Below are positions 1 to 8,970 of a DNA stretch of 42,402 bases, piece after piece. Each line of letters opens with the position of its first letter. Positions within the stretch are counted from its first letter, which is position 1. The stretch is from Chara braunii (lineage: Eukaryota; Streptophyta; Charophyceae; Charales; Characeae), in NCBI GenBank assembly GCA_003427395.1, contig BFEA01000047.1:4152193-4194594 (forward strand), written 5' to 3'. The translations under genes and the position numbers were made by a program. The notes under the pieces are model-generated. The model was not told where the DNA came from and did not search any database. It saw nothing but the letters and a program-made list of their open reading frames with translations.

Positions 1-50
<50 letters not shown>
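1..50. repeat. (AG)n microsatellite
   Basis: Uninterrupted AG dinucleotide run from the window edge to base 50. It probably continues outside the window. Confidence 0.97.
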
Positions 51-51
<1 letters not shown>

Positions 52-880
52 AGGAGGAGCATTGCAGGGCAAGCGTCTTTGAAAATGAGCACAACATTCT
101 GTATGTTCTGTTTGAATAGAACACCCTGTGTTTGAATAGAACACACGTGTGTTCTATTCGAGCAGAACATACGTGCGTACTATTTGAACGTGCGTACTAT
201 TTGGATTTCAGGTGGCAACTTCAAGAAATCGATTTTTCCAGGGAAAGTTGAATAGTACATACGTGAGTTTTGTTCGGGGGAAGACTATAGGTGTGACAGT
301 GTTTGCAGTTTCCTTGTTTTGAGCCCTGCGAGACTTTATCCATTACCTGTAGTTCGTGTGTGTTGTTTGCTAGCTTTGAGTCCTATTGGGCTTGATCCTT
401 CGATCTGTCGCTAGTCTCTATTTAGCAGGCCTTTCAGTCTTTGTTGTTTTGTCCTTTTCTGCTCTTCTGAAAACGCTTCCCCTTTGCCAATTTCTGGTCT
501 AGATGCATGTAGGTAGATTTTGACTGTTGGGCCGTAGACCTGCACTGTTTGGAAAAAAAAAAAGATAGGAGTTGTTGTTTGGTCTGTTTGGTCTGTCTAG
601 GAAAGTGGGGCTGAAGTAGGCTGTGCCCAACTAGTAGTTTCGGGTCTTCTCTCTTTTTTTTTCGAAGTTGATGACGAGGAAAACGGCCAGGGCTATTTCC
701 AGCGCAGGCCAGAGCTGGGTCAGCTCGGGGGGAAGCTGGTGGCGAAAAAGGGGGCTTCAAACACGAAGCGGCATGACGGGGGATGTGTCGGAGAGCCAGG
801 CGACGCGATGGGCGGAGACGCAAGGATGCGAGGTGAGTGAAGGGCACGTAGGGCACGTACGGAAGAGCTGGCGACAAGGT
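51..880. other. non-coding stretch, no gene recognised
   Basis: Open frames here (for example 668-1051) resemble no protein family I know and overlap open frames on the opposite strand. Bases 110-203 hold short direct repeats: GTTTGAATAGAACAC at 110-124 and 130-144, and ACGTGCGTACTATTTG at 171-186 and 188-203. Nothing else stands out before LINE homology begins near 885. Confidence 0.6.
134..159. repeat. 26-bp perfect palindrome with central CACGTG
   Basis: Arms GAATAGAACACAC and GTGTGTTCTATTC meet without a spacer, giving a central ACACGTGT. The left arm overlaps the second copy of a 15-bp direct repeat. It could be a cruciform or a dimeric binding site; no function is shown. Confidence 0.85.
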
Positions 881-937
881 GGACGGTGGGATATGGTGGC
901 GCACGGTATAGACGATGGGGTATGTTGGGCAGTGACG

Positions 938-1929
938 GGGAACATCCACAGCCAGACAAACCAATCCAGGACTTGGCCATGGATCCAGCATGGCAGCCCC
1001 CCCGACGGAGGGGCGCCCCCGGAGCAAGTCACATTAGTCTGCACCTCTTAATGGTCAAATCAGCCTACAAAATGGTTCGACCCAAACGCCAGCTGAGGGA
1101 TACAATCAATGATAGATGGGCCAGAGATCTGAATATTGATCGCTCTCTCCTGACACCGATTCAATGGTTCAAGGAACAAAAACATAAGCCAATGAAAATT
1201 ACCTCGCTACAATGTCAGATAGCTCACCGCTGTCTGCCGACTAACAATTGGTTGATTGACCGAACAAACCTTGAACAAAGAGGCCTGCTGCTTCCATGGT
1301 GCCAGCGATGCCAGAGCCTTTTCCCCTTCCACAAGAAGGCAGAAACCATTGAACATATCTTTATGCAGTGTCCGATCGCCCAGTTCATATGGAGGTGGTG
1401 GAACCGTATCTGGCGGAAGATGGAACCGGATATTCCCTGGCCCTGGTCATGGCAAACCATTCTGGCAGGACATTGACCCCAGGCAGGGATTGCCACGCCC
1501 TTCATCGACAACATGTATAGAGTAGGTAGGAGGGCAGTGATGTGGGCACTCTGGTGGCAAAGATGCACCCTAACCATGAAAAAGGTACGGGTAGAGGGTG
1601 TGGAGATCATAGAACAAATCCAACAGCAATTACACTTAGAACTCACACGCATGTGGTTAGATACAAAGGAACAATTGAACCTTTTTAAACAAACAAAGGA
1701 TGTCAGGAGAAGGATAACGAAATTTTGCAAGGACTGGGTAGGGGGGGAAAGGGAAGGTTGGATTACAAAAGTAGTATGGAGTGGGGATCAAGAGGAAGGG
1801 GTAAAAAACTTGGAAGAAATGAGAGACTACACGCTGGTTCTCAAGGACTGGACTAACATTGAGGCCTATTCCCATTACGCCCCTCCACGGATTTCCCGGA
1901 TCCCTTCCCCCCCCATGCCCTGTCGCTGA
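938..1929 (+). pseudogene. LINE ORF2 C-terminal fragment with zf-RVT (copy A)
   Basis: The frame through 1476 carries a segment like DKPIQDL, then VKSAYK, then the zf-RVT finger: SLQCQIAHRCLPTNNWLIDR, CQRC, and EHIFMQC, a CxxC...HxxxxC metal-binding layout. A stop at 1474-1476 and a frameshift move the homology to a second frame (1513-1929) with VGRRAVMWALW, WVGGEREGW and a WTNI segment that match copies B, C and D. In intact LINEs this region lies C-terminal to the reverse transcriptase and is thought to bind nucleic acid. Here it is broken and lacks the catalytic domains. LINE ORF2 remnant is near-certain; the exact limits are not. Confidence 0.85.
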
Positions 1930-2344
1930 CAGAAATCCTGGCCTGAACGAGAAAATGATATCCTGTCCTTCCCCCACCCACTTGACACCCGCCTCCCCCA
2001 CGCTCCCTGACTTATTCGTCCCTCCTGGCCACGCGAGGAACCCCTCCCTGGAGCCCCCTGGGGAGGATCCCGCTTGCTAATCACGCCTGCTAACTCCACT
2101 GATGTAGCCGGCGGGGACAGTCGGCGCAAGGGGGGGTCTCTAGAGTGCAATTAGGAAAGGGTTATTGCAAGAACAGACGACAGCAAGCAGCCGGTTCACT
2201 GTATCAGTCCCGAATTTTCTATCTGGCGCCCTCCCTCTGAGGGTGAAGAGATACAAAGGTGACAACAGTTTTTCCAAGGTCTACACAGGGCTGCTCAATC
2301 AAGGTTGCTCTTTTGGTCTTTACAAGTACCTTTGGCCTTCCCAC

Positions 2345-2570
2345 AAGCCTGCTCAGTTAATCCCCTAATTCTGCAGGGCAATCAATGATGGCAGGTCCCA
2401 CAGCCACGCACGGTTATCGGTTTCAGCATTCTCAAAAAAATTATCCCTTTGTAAAATGGGACGCTGGACCCGGTTTCCAGCAGGTGACGCTCCCCACCAA
2501 TAGATGGAGCCTCTCCTCCGGTGCTAGTGCTGACCGTTCTTATCAGCAGCACCAGCAACGGAAGGGGTTG

Positions 2571-2606
<36 letters not shown>
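2345..2606 (+). repeat. LINE 3' module plus type-I terminal hairpin and A-tail
   Basis: Two blocks seen in other 3' ends occur in order. First is the CCTGC...GGCAGG inverted module (2348-2388) containing CAATCAATG-like text. About 70 bp later come GGGACGCTGGACCCGG, the conserved CCACCAATAGATGGAGCC, and a stem-loop whose left arm is GTGCTAGTGCTG (2521-2532). A T-run and then an A-run (2581-2606) end the element. The right arm has small bulges compared with the perfect copy at 22430-22467. Confidence 0.8.
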
Positions 2607-3587
2607 GACGGGGAACATCCATGGGTAGTAAGGTAGGGAGAGGAGGGTGGGGCAGATGGGCAAGGGGTGTGGAGTCGTTGGACTAGGTTAGGGCTTGTCA
2701 TCCTTGGTTGAAAACCCTTCCTTCTTCCTCAACAGTAGGGTATGGGTATAGTTTAGGTGTTTTTGAACCCCCTGTGGCAACTCGTCAATAGGTTTGGCGA
2801 GGGGGTGTCACACCATCTTTGATTTTCTTTGGGGGATTGAAGATGGCCGATAGTGTCCTTGGTGCCTGCTTTGCTTTGAGCCTAGATGCTGGCTGAGGGA
2901 GGAAAGGAGTTTTCCTTCCCCAAGGATGCAGGGGTAGGGTTTGAGGGGTGCGAGGTAACTGTGGTTTGGTTGAGGAAGAAGGGATGGGAGCTGACTGCTT
3001 TCTATTGGATTAGGATTCTGCCCACGCATGGCTTGGATGTCTGATTTGGGGCTGTTCTTCGCTGATTTTTTTCAGAGCTCCCATACATAATTGCTTGTAT
3101 TAGTCCACGTTGCATCAGTCTACACTTAGTGTCCTTCTAATCCTCTCTGATGGTTTCTGGATGAAATTTTCCTCAATACTTGTATTTCGTGTGCAAGAGT
3201 CATAATCTGGAACTCGTAGTTAGAATTTTTTCAACAAGGCTTTCTCAATTCTCAATTTCCATAATCGTTTTTCTCAAGTGTCATTCTCAAAATTTTCCGA
3301 ATATTTTTTATCTATCTTTGATTTTCTTCTTAATTTTTCCACGGTAGAGGTTCGAAATCTAATGAACATCGTTTTTTGAATACCTAATTCTAACTTCGTA
3401 TTATCTCGTATCTCTTTTCTTAAATAGTATAAATCTAATTCCTATTTGTAATCGAATTCCTACGTTTTGTGAGCTGATACGTGTTTTTTCTAAATTCGAC
3501 CAAATTCTATTTGTTAGACTATCGTTAGACTTCTAATCAGGGGGCTCATGAGATGGTCAAATGGAATCTCCCGTAGGGTCTGGGGTT
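2607..3587. other. non-coding, no feature recognised
   Basis: From about 3070 the sequence is AT-rich with many stops in all frames. I see no domain, tail module or repeat shared with the rest of the window. Confidence 0.6.
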
Positions 3588-4470
3588 TTCTTGCTTTGAA
3601 GTAGGGGGTCGAAGGCATCAAAGGATTCTTCGCAAGGATAGAGAGGGGGTAAAATAGGGCTGGTCAACGGGTACCGGCTAGGGTGAGCCCTTAACAGATG
3701 CGATTGGCGTTGGGTAGTTAGGTTGTACAATGGGTACTGGCTGTTGAGGGCGACCTTTAGCGCGATTGGCTTTGGGCAGTGTTGTTCACTTCCTTGATGA
3801 CGGAGACTGAAATTCTTGTGGGGGCAAGGAATCTCAGGGTGATGATGGTACCTCCCCCCTGCCGAGATAAGCTATTCTCTGAGCTCCTTACGAGGACGGA
3901 GTTGGGAAGGTGAATAAGGTCCTTCCCTTCGATGATGGAGGTGGGATCTTTCAGTTCGTCTGTTTCAGGGCTTGCCGGTTTCCTTTTTTTGTTCTATATT
4001 TCGTCGGAGGATTGTCAGAGGTTCGTCAAGTTGTCAGAAGTCGTCAGAGTTTTTTTTGTAGCCAAGGCCTGGTAATGGCTCTGGCATCTCATTTTTCTCC
4101 TATTAAAAACCTAACGAGACATCTTGTGGAACTTTTGGGGACCTGCTTTGAAGTAAGGGGCTAGGGGCACCAAATGATTATTTACAAGGACGGAGAGGGG
4201 GAGGAAATAGGGCTGCTCGATGGGTACCGGCTAGAGGGACCTCTTATCAGATGTGATTGGCGTCAGGGAGTTTACGCTGGCTGATGGGTACTCGCTGATG
4301 TGGCACGATTGGCATTGGGTAGTGCTAGTTCACCACCTTGACGACGGAGACTGGGATTCTTGTGGGGGCAAAGAATGTCAGGGTGATGATAGTGCTCAGC
4401 CCCGGTGGAGAAGAGGCTCTCTGAAGTTCTTCACGACGACGGAGTTGGGAAGGACGGAGGTGATTGGGAA
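3588..4470 (+). repeat. diverged direct duplication of about 350 bp
   Basis: 3588-3955 and about 4140-4470 align throughout. Shared anchors in order are GCTTTGAAGTA, GAGAGGGGG, AATAGGGCTG, GGGTACCGGCTAG, GACGGAGACTG, ATTCTTGTGGGGGCAA, TCAGGGTGATGAT and GACGGAGTTGGGAAGG. Small insertions and many substitutions separate them, so the duplication is old. No coding sequence is recognised; the open frames 3910-4164 and 4253-4621 are not conserved between the two units. Confidence 0.8.
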
Positions 4471-4633
4471 GGAGGAATTTGGTAGTGGATGCGATTGGCG
4501 CCGAAATTTCGGCGGGTACCGGCCACTGGCCGCTAACTTCACCCGGATCAGTCTGCGTTTCTTCCCTTCAATGATGGAGGCTGGATTGTTCTGTGGGGCT
4601 ATTTTTCCAAAAAGAGGTTGAGTGGGATGAATA

Positions 4634-5003
4634 GATGGTTGGATATCAAGCGTCCTACTAGTGAGGGGGCTAGCTTGTAGGATGGAAATAGGGCACAGCA
4701 GCTCTACTGCAGTAAGTCTTGGCGGAGTGAGGTAAAGTGGATATGATGGGGTGTTCTCTGAGTTGTTTTCTGAATTTTGCTTAATTTGAAGCTTCTGTAG
4801 TAAAAAAAAGAGAGAATAAGGTGAGTGGAAGATGGTGGGTTATCACGCGTCCTACCAGTGAGGGGGCTAGCTGGTAGGATGGGAGTATGGCATAGCAGCA
4901 GCAGAGATGGTGGCTCCGCTGCAGTCAGTCTTGCCAGAGTGAGGTAAAGTGGATTGATGGGGGATCTTCTGAGTTGTTTCTGAATTTTGCTTAATCATGA
5001 AGT
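4634..5003 (+). repeat. second direct duplication of about 165 bp, offset about 197 bp
   Basis: 4634-4790 and 4831-5003 share GCGTCCTAC, AGTGAGGGGGCTAGCT, GTAGGATGG, GAGTGAGGTAAAGTGGAT and TGAATTTTGCTTAAT. The following text (about 5040-5075: GGTAATGGC, GGTATCTCA) also resembles 4068-4095, so the whole 3588-5080 block looks built by repeated local duplication. Confidence 0.8.
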
Positions 5004-5190
5004 TGTCATAGACATGTCTGAAGTAGCCTCAATTCTCTGAGCCAAAGCCGGGTAATGGCCCCGGTATCTCAGCTTTCATAGTAGTTCTTCGTCTCATTTT
5101 CAAGGAATTTTCTGATGAGTTTTCTGAGCGTACTCGTTATGGGACGCCCGGTTCCCAGTTTGTGCCAATTTGTGAGGATATGGTTGTATC

Positions 5191-5274
5191 TATGGGACGC
5201 TGGACCCGGTTTCCAGCAGGTGCTGCTCCCCACCAATAGATGGAGCTTGGTTTTGGTTAAAAAAAAAAAAAAAG
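5191..5274 (+). repeat. short type-I tail element, hairpin part deleted
   Basis: It begins GGGACGCTGGACCCGG, continues to CCACCAATAGATGGAGC, then goes almost directly into GGTTTTGGTT and an A-run (about 5261-5274). The GTGCTAG stem-loop of other copies is absent, so this is an internally shortened copy. Confidence 0.75.
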
Positions 5275-5575
5275 GGTTTGCCCAGCTCCTGAAAGCAGCA
5301 CAGGGTGATTGTCTCCACTTGGCGCTGGTTTCCTCATAGTGGTAGTGCTGTTTGGGGGTTGGAGGTGCTGCCATCTTCAACAACTTCGAAGCATCCATAT
5401 CCACTATCTTCATCGTGCTGGTGGATTCATCTCCTTCTCCATCGATCGCTGGTCTTCTTCTCCATAAGAGCTACGGGCGCTGCTTTATGGAAGGCACTGT
5501 GGATTGTGTGATCAGGCACCAGATCAGCACTTGTGACCTGCAGACTTACGGGGTCTGGACCCCCTGCCTTTCTGT
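5275..5575. other. non-coding, no feature recognised
   Basis: Short open frames exist on both strands, but none has a recognisable domain or a counterpart elsewhere in the window. Confidence 0.5.
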
Positions 5576-5704
5576 TTTTTTTAAAGAACAACCCGAGTGG
5601 ATGCTAGGGGTGCTGATACGAGCAGACACCACTAGCATTCTCAGGGAAGGCTCCATCTATTGGTGGGGAGCAGCAACTGCTGGAAAGCGGGCCAGCGTCC
5701 CTGA
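5576..5704 (-). repeat. type-I short tail element (minus strand)
   Basis: Read on the minus strand it starts AGGGACGCTGG, passes TGCTCCCCACCAATAGATGG, and ends in an A-run. Its terminal stem is ATGCTAGGGGTG (5601-5612) against CACCACTAGCAT (5627-5638), pairing 11 of 12 positions around a 14-nt loop that reads TCTGCTCGTATCAG in element orientation. Confidence 0.85.
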
Positions 5705-6170
5705 ACAATATAGCTGTTTTGTTTGATCAGACATACACTTGTGGTGACAGTCAGCTGTAGGACTCACAGAGAACAGGAATAAGGAAATAACTTCAAATAA
5801 GGAAGTCGAGCTACCAAATTGCCTGAGTTGCTTGCCTACCTGACAGCCTACGTTAGACCTTAATTGAGTGGTAGTGGACACAGGACATATGTCTGCTGAT
5901 GAGGGGGTTGGAGGCAGACAAGTAGCAACTTGCTTCTCCCCAATCCCCTCATCAGGCGACTCTCCCTATTCCTGAATCGGAGTCTTATACCATCTCTTTA
6001 ATGTTGGCCCCCCAGCCCCATTGGCAGGCTGGCCTGCCTTTCCTCTGCTCCCACCCTTTGGAGCTTATAGTGACATGTAATTCCTGTTGGTCGTAAGTTC
6101 TGCTTTTTTTTTTTTTTTTAAATAAAAATCGAAATCTTTATTACAATCAACTTCAATGGGAGGCCGGGGA

Positions 6171-6171
<1 letters not shown>
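5705..6171. other. non-coding; contains a long imperfect inverted repeat
   Basis: The arms at 5896-5914 (starting CTGATGAGGGG) and 5936-5955 (ending CCCCTCATCAG) pair over about 19 bp with two mismatches around a 21-nt loop. A T-run near 6107-6119 and an AT-rich segment lead to the minus-strand tail of element N1. No coding sequence is seen. Confidence 0.55.
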
Positions 6172-6203
<32 letters not shown>

Positions 6204-6204
<1 letters not shown>

Positions 6205-6450
6205 AAACTTCGTTATACGGGAGACCTACTTAACGAGGTGATAAGAGCATCCCCGGTAAGTAGGACCCGGGGTCGAAGGCTCCATCTATTGGTGGGGAGC
6301 TACACCTGCTGGAAATCCGGTCCAGCGTCCCTGTACAATTATGAGCATGTGTCTGCTGGAAACCGGGTCCAGCGTCCGTATACATTGATGTAACTGTATC
6401 AGAATGTATTAGCTGGAAACCGAGTCCAGCACACCTGTACAAATCCACGA
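6204..6450 (-). repeat. N1 3' tail: core repeats and terminal hairpin
   Basis: On the plus strand, CTGCTGGAAA...GTCCAGCGTCC units start at 6306 and 6353 (47 bp apart), with a third at about 6410. Before them lies the inverted GGCTCC...GGGGAGCT block. The terminal stem is CCTACTTA (6225-6232) with TAAGTAGG (6257-6264). Its 24-nt loop reads TGCTCTTATCA on the element strand. CGTATAACGAAG-like text and the A-tail follow. Confidence 0.85.
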
Positions 6451-6913
6451 ACCCCTAAGTTGTACGTGTACTATGTGTCTGATGTATGTGATGTTTATAT
6501 TCTTGTTCTTGTAAGTATCAAAATCTAAGCACGAAACCCTAACCGTGATGTGATGTGATGTGAAGTGTATGATCTTTATCAATTGTCAATCAAAACTATA
6601 CGAGCGATATGATTTGTGTGTGATCTGTAAGCGGGGGCATTGATTNCTTCCCCGCGCTAGGGAAGGATTGACCACCCGCACTCTAAATCCTAACCAGCCC
6701 CCCTCAGCACCCCATTGTTGATTGGTATTGCGAGCCGGGCAACACCAATCAACATCAATTAACGACACCAATCAACATCAATTATCCCACTCCCATCCTC
6801 AACCAAACGACGAGGTAAAAAGGGGGGGAGGAAAGGGGGGTCGCTCACAGAAAACACCAAACCCAACCCCTGCTGTAGTCTATGTGCATGATGCCATTCG
6901 CGAGGGAGATCAC

Positions 6914-7876
6914 CTATACCACTCCTGCCCGGTCAAACGAAGACAAACCAAGCACAAAAAACGGGTAGGGGGGGGGGGGGGCAACCGTCAAGCACACCTT
7001 CATTCCCTCCTCCCACCTCACCATCCCAAGCATACCGCACATTCTCTTCCGCTGCACCGATATTGGTGTTGCATGTGTCGCATTCTTTGTTATAGCAACC
7101 CATGTTTCTTCCCACGCTATTGTTGTTGTTGTATCTGCTGCTCCTTTTCCCCCGTCGGTGATGATGGAGTTTTCAGTCGTTAGCGTTGTTGTCGTTGTTG
7201 TCGGTGTCACTGTTGCTGTTGTTATTGTCATCGCCGTTGTCGATGTTGTCATCTTCGGCGCCGTCGATGTTGTCATCTTCGCCACTCCCAACTCCAGCAC
7301 TTCCATTAGTACTGCCTCTGTTGTTTGTGACGGTATTTCTGCTGTGATTGTTGTTAATCCTTGAGCTGTTGCTGCACTTATTGGCGGTATCGGCGATGAT
7401 GTCGCAGCAGTCCCCTTCACCAAAGCACTGCACGTTGCGTCGGGCCCTTCAGTTATCCCTGGTTGATCAGCTGAAACAACTGTACCATCTCCCCGCCCAG
7501 CAGGAGAATGAACAAGAGGTAGCCCCCCATCCACCCCTATGTCGTCCTCCAACCACTCCTCCATTCGCCAGCGCAGGTCACGCCCCTCCCGAAATAAAGC
7601 CTGACAGACTCCCATCTTTGCGTCCAGTCGTCTCCAATCAAGATATGCTTCAAACCGAGGATCGGGCCCCTCCCCCAGTTCCCACAGAATTTCTAACATA
7701 TCTTGACCTCGGGCTTCCAACCACTCATCCAGTTTCATCTCCCCCACAACAGCCTTCGACCCCTTCTGCATCTGGCCCAGTAACACCCCCACCACTGCGT
7801 GCAGCTGCTGACATCCCTTCTCTATAGTAATCAACCAGTCATCGGCCCCTTGTTGTAGTTCCATAGTAGTCTCCAT
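6914..7876 (-). CDS. hypothetical Thr-rich protein of element N1 (320 aa)
   Basis: Residues 1-92 are not low-complexity and align with the ORF of N4 (37787-38509): METTMELQQGADDWL matches MACSGELGADAWL, and later LWELGEGPDPRFEAYLDWRR, a LD pair, then EGRDLRWRMEEWLEDD correspond in order. Residues 93-200 are Ser/Thr/Ala-rich; 200-240 are Thr runs from ACA/ACC repeats. The C-terminus has a KVCLTVAPPPP segment similar to KVRLTIPPPP in N3. An Asn-reading frame also stays open (7433-7173), so the Thr run may reflect a frameshift from the Asn frame used by N3 and N4. No signal peptide or membrane segment is seen. Function is unknown; it behaves as a repeat-borne gene. Confidence 0.55.
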   Translation of the reverse strand: METTMELQQGADDWLITIEKGCQQLHAVVGVLLGQMQKGSKAVVGEMKLDEWLEARGQDMLEILWELGEGPDPRFEAYLDWRRLDAKMGVCQALFREGRDLRWRMEEWLEDDIGVDGGLPLVHSPAGRGDGTVVSADQPGITEGPDATCSALVKGTAATSSPIPPISAATAQGLTTITAEIPSQTTEAVLMEVLELGVAKMTTSTAPKMTTSTTAMTITTATVTPTTTTTTLTTENSIITDGGKGAADTTTTIAWEETWVAITKNATHATPISVQRKRMCGMLGMVRWEEGMKVCLTVAPPPPYPFFVLGLSSFDRAGVV

Positions 7877-7947
7877 AGCTCCCCTGAGAACCGCGCCGCT
7901 TTTTCACCTAAAAAAACAATCATCCACTCGCCAGCGCTTCCCCTGCC

Positions 7948-7993
7948 CACGTGTCGCGGCGCCTCCACGGCGCCAATCACTGAGTGCCACGTG
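7948..7993 (-). promoter_or_regulatory. paired CACGTG (G-box-like) motifs upstream of the N1 ORF
   Basis: CACGTG occurs at 7948-7953 and 7988-7993, 72 to 117 bp upstream of the ATG at 7876. The flanks GCCACGTGGC and a downstream GGGCAGGGG are also present upstream of the N3 ORF (28600-28720), so the block is conserved between element copies. CACGTG is the known core bound by plant bZIP and bHLH factors; use as a promoter here is inferred. Confidence 0.45.
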
Positions 7994-8170
7994 GCTATTG
8001 ACCAGCCTCGCCCCCCTGCGAGGCACGCGCGCAGGCCCAGCAACCCCAGGGTAATCACCCGGGCGCTAGTCGTGCCGGGACAATCGAACCTTGTCGGTCG
8101 GCCGACAACAGGGCGCTAGCACTAGCGCAGTGCGGTTCTCCTATCTCAGACCCCCCCCACACTAGCACTA

Positions 8171-8970
8171 CCTTACATGTATCTGACAACATTTACGGCC
8201 CTATCTGGATGCATCTGGCCGCAATTCCGTCCCGAAACAAGTACAAAAGTGCTAGTGTTGAGCACCTCCAACCTAGTATGTTTCAAGAGGTTGAGGTGGA
8301 ACAGTGGCCACGTCGTCGGCATCTTCTTCACTAGTCCCAGCAGGAGCAGTGTCAGATCCCATGGGAGTTCGTCAGAGGTGAGGTAGTACCAGGCTGCGCT
8401 CCACCACTGCCAAATCTGTTGGGCCGTTGGGCAATAAAGCAAGCAATGCTCTAAGTCTGCTATGTGCCGCTGGGAGGAAGAGCCGCAGTCGGAGCAGACG
8501 GGTGACCGTATCCCTTTCTGTTCTAGTTGTGACCTTGACACTACCCAATCCGGTGTGGGTAGGCAACGGTAAATGATTTGCTATTGTAGGGCTCGTTGTG
8601 CCGTTGGCATCAGGCAGGCGTATGAGGGCTAACTGAACCCTTGTAGGTCTTCCACCTCCATGTGAGAGTCCCGCTGCCACCTATTTTTAATAATGTGTGT
8701 ACTGTATGTTGTAGTGTGGATTTTCCTGTAGCAGTCCTTAACAATGTATTTCCAAAAGGGCAGGGGTGTGGCCCCTTCCCATCGTCACTCCTCCGGATCA
8801 AAGGGGAGTTGGCAGATTGGGGTTGAGGGCTGGTAGGCCCACCATCGATCTGCATCATCTCCTAGCACTCTGGTTTCGGGCTGATTGACGACGTTTGTTG
8901 CTTCGTATGAAGTACCAGAAGTCGACGTGGTCAGACCCGTGGGCGTAAGAGGGGTCGGGGAAGGGGAACA
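8171..8970 (-). pseudogene. LINE ORF2 C-terminal remnant with zf-RVT (copy F)
   Basis: A segment ending in RVLGDDADRW, STPICQLPFDPEEW aligns with RVIERTDHSR, SPISAVSFDPAEW of copy E. After frameshifts, the finger appears as SQLEQKGIRSPVCSDCG and LEHCLLYCPTAQQIWQWW, matching copy E (TDLEQKGLLSPICSYC, LEHCLLGCP). At least two frame changes and an in-frame stop are needed to follow the homology, so it is inactive. Confidence 0.75.

Larger units (their letters stand above)
885..2606 (+). mobile_element. LINE copy A, family 1, 5'-truncated
   Basis: The element holds the last third of a LINE ORF2, a 3' UTR (about 1930-2344), a 3' module (2345-2392), and a terminal hairpin element ending in an A-run (2459-2606). 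Homology with the other family-1 copies (10378, 19848, 39195) starts near 885-945, so the endonuclease and reverse transcriptase portions are missing, as expected of a 5'-truncated insertion. The 5' junction is approximate. Confidence 0.8.
6172..8070 (-). mobile_element. Asn/Thr-ORF element, copy N1
   Basis: On the minus strand it has, in order: an upstream block with two CACGTG boxes, an ORF (7876-6914), a conserved 3' UTR, three core repeats, a terminal hairpin and an A-tail (the T-run 6172-6203 on plus). Its 3' UTR from about 6780 to 6547 aligns with N2 (about 26400-26690): shared pieces include GGTGTTGCCCGGC, ATGGGGTGCTGA, GGTGGTCAATCCTTCCC, GATAAAGATCATACAC and CACATCACATCACATC. The 5' limit is uncertain, and no target-site duplication was found. 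Confidence 0.75.

Noticed and set aside
5352-5726. 124-residue plus-strand open frame
   Set aside because: It runs through a minus-strand tail element and has no recognisable domain.
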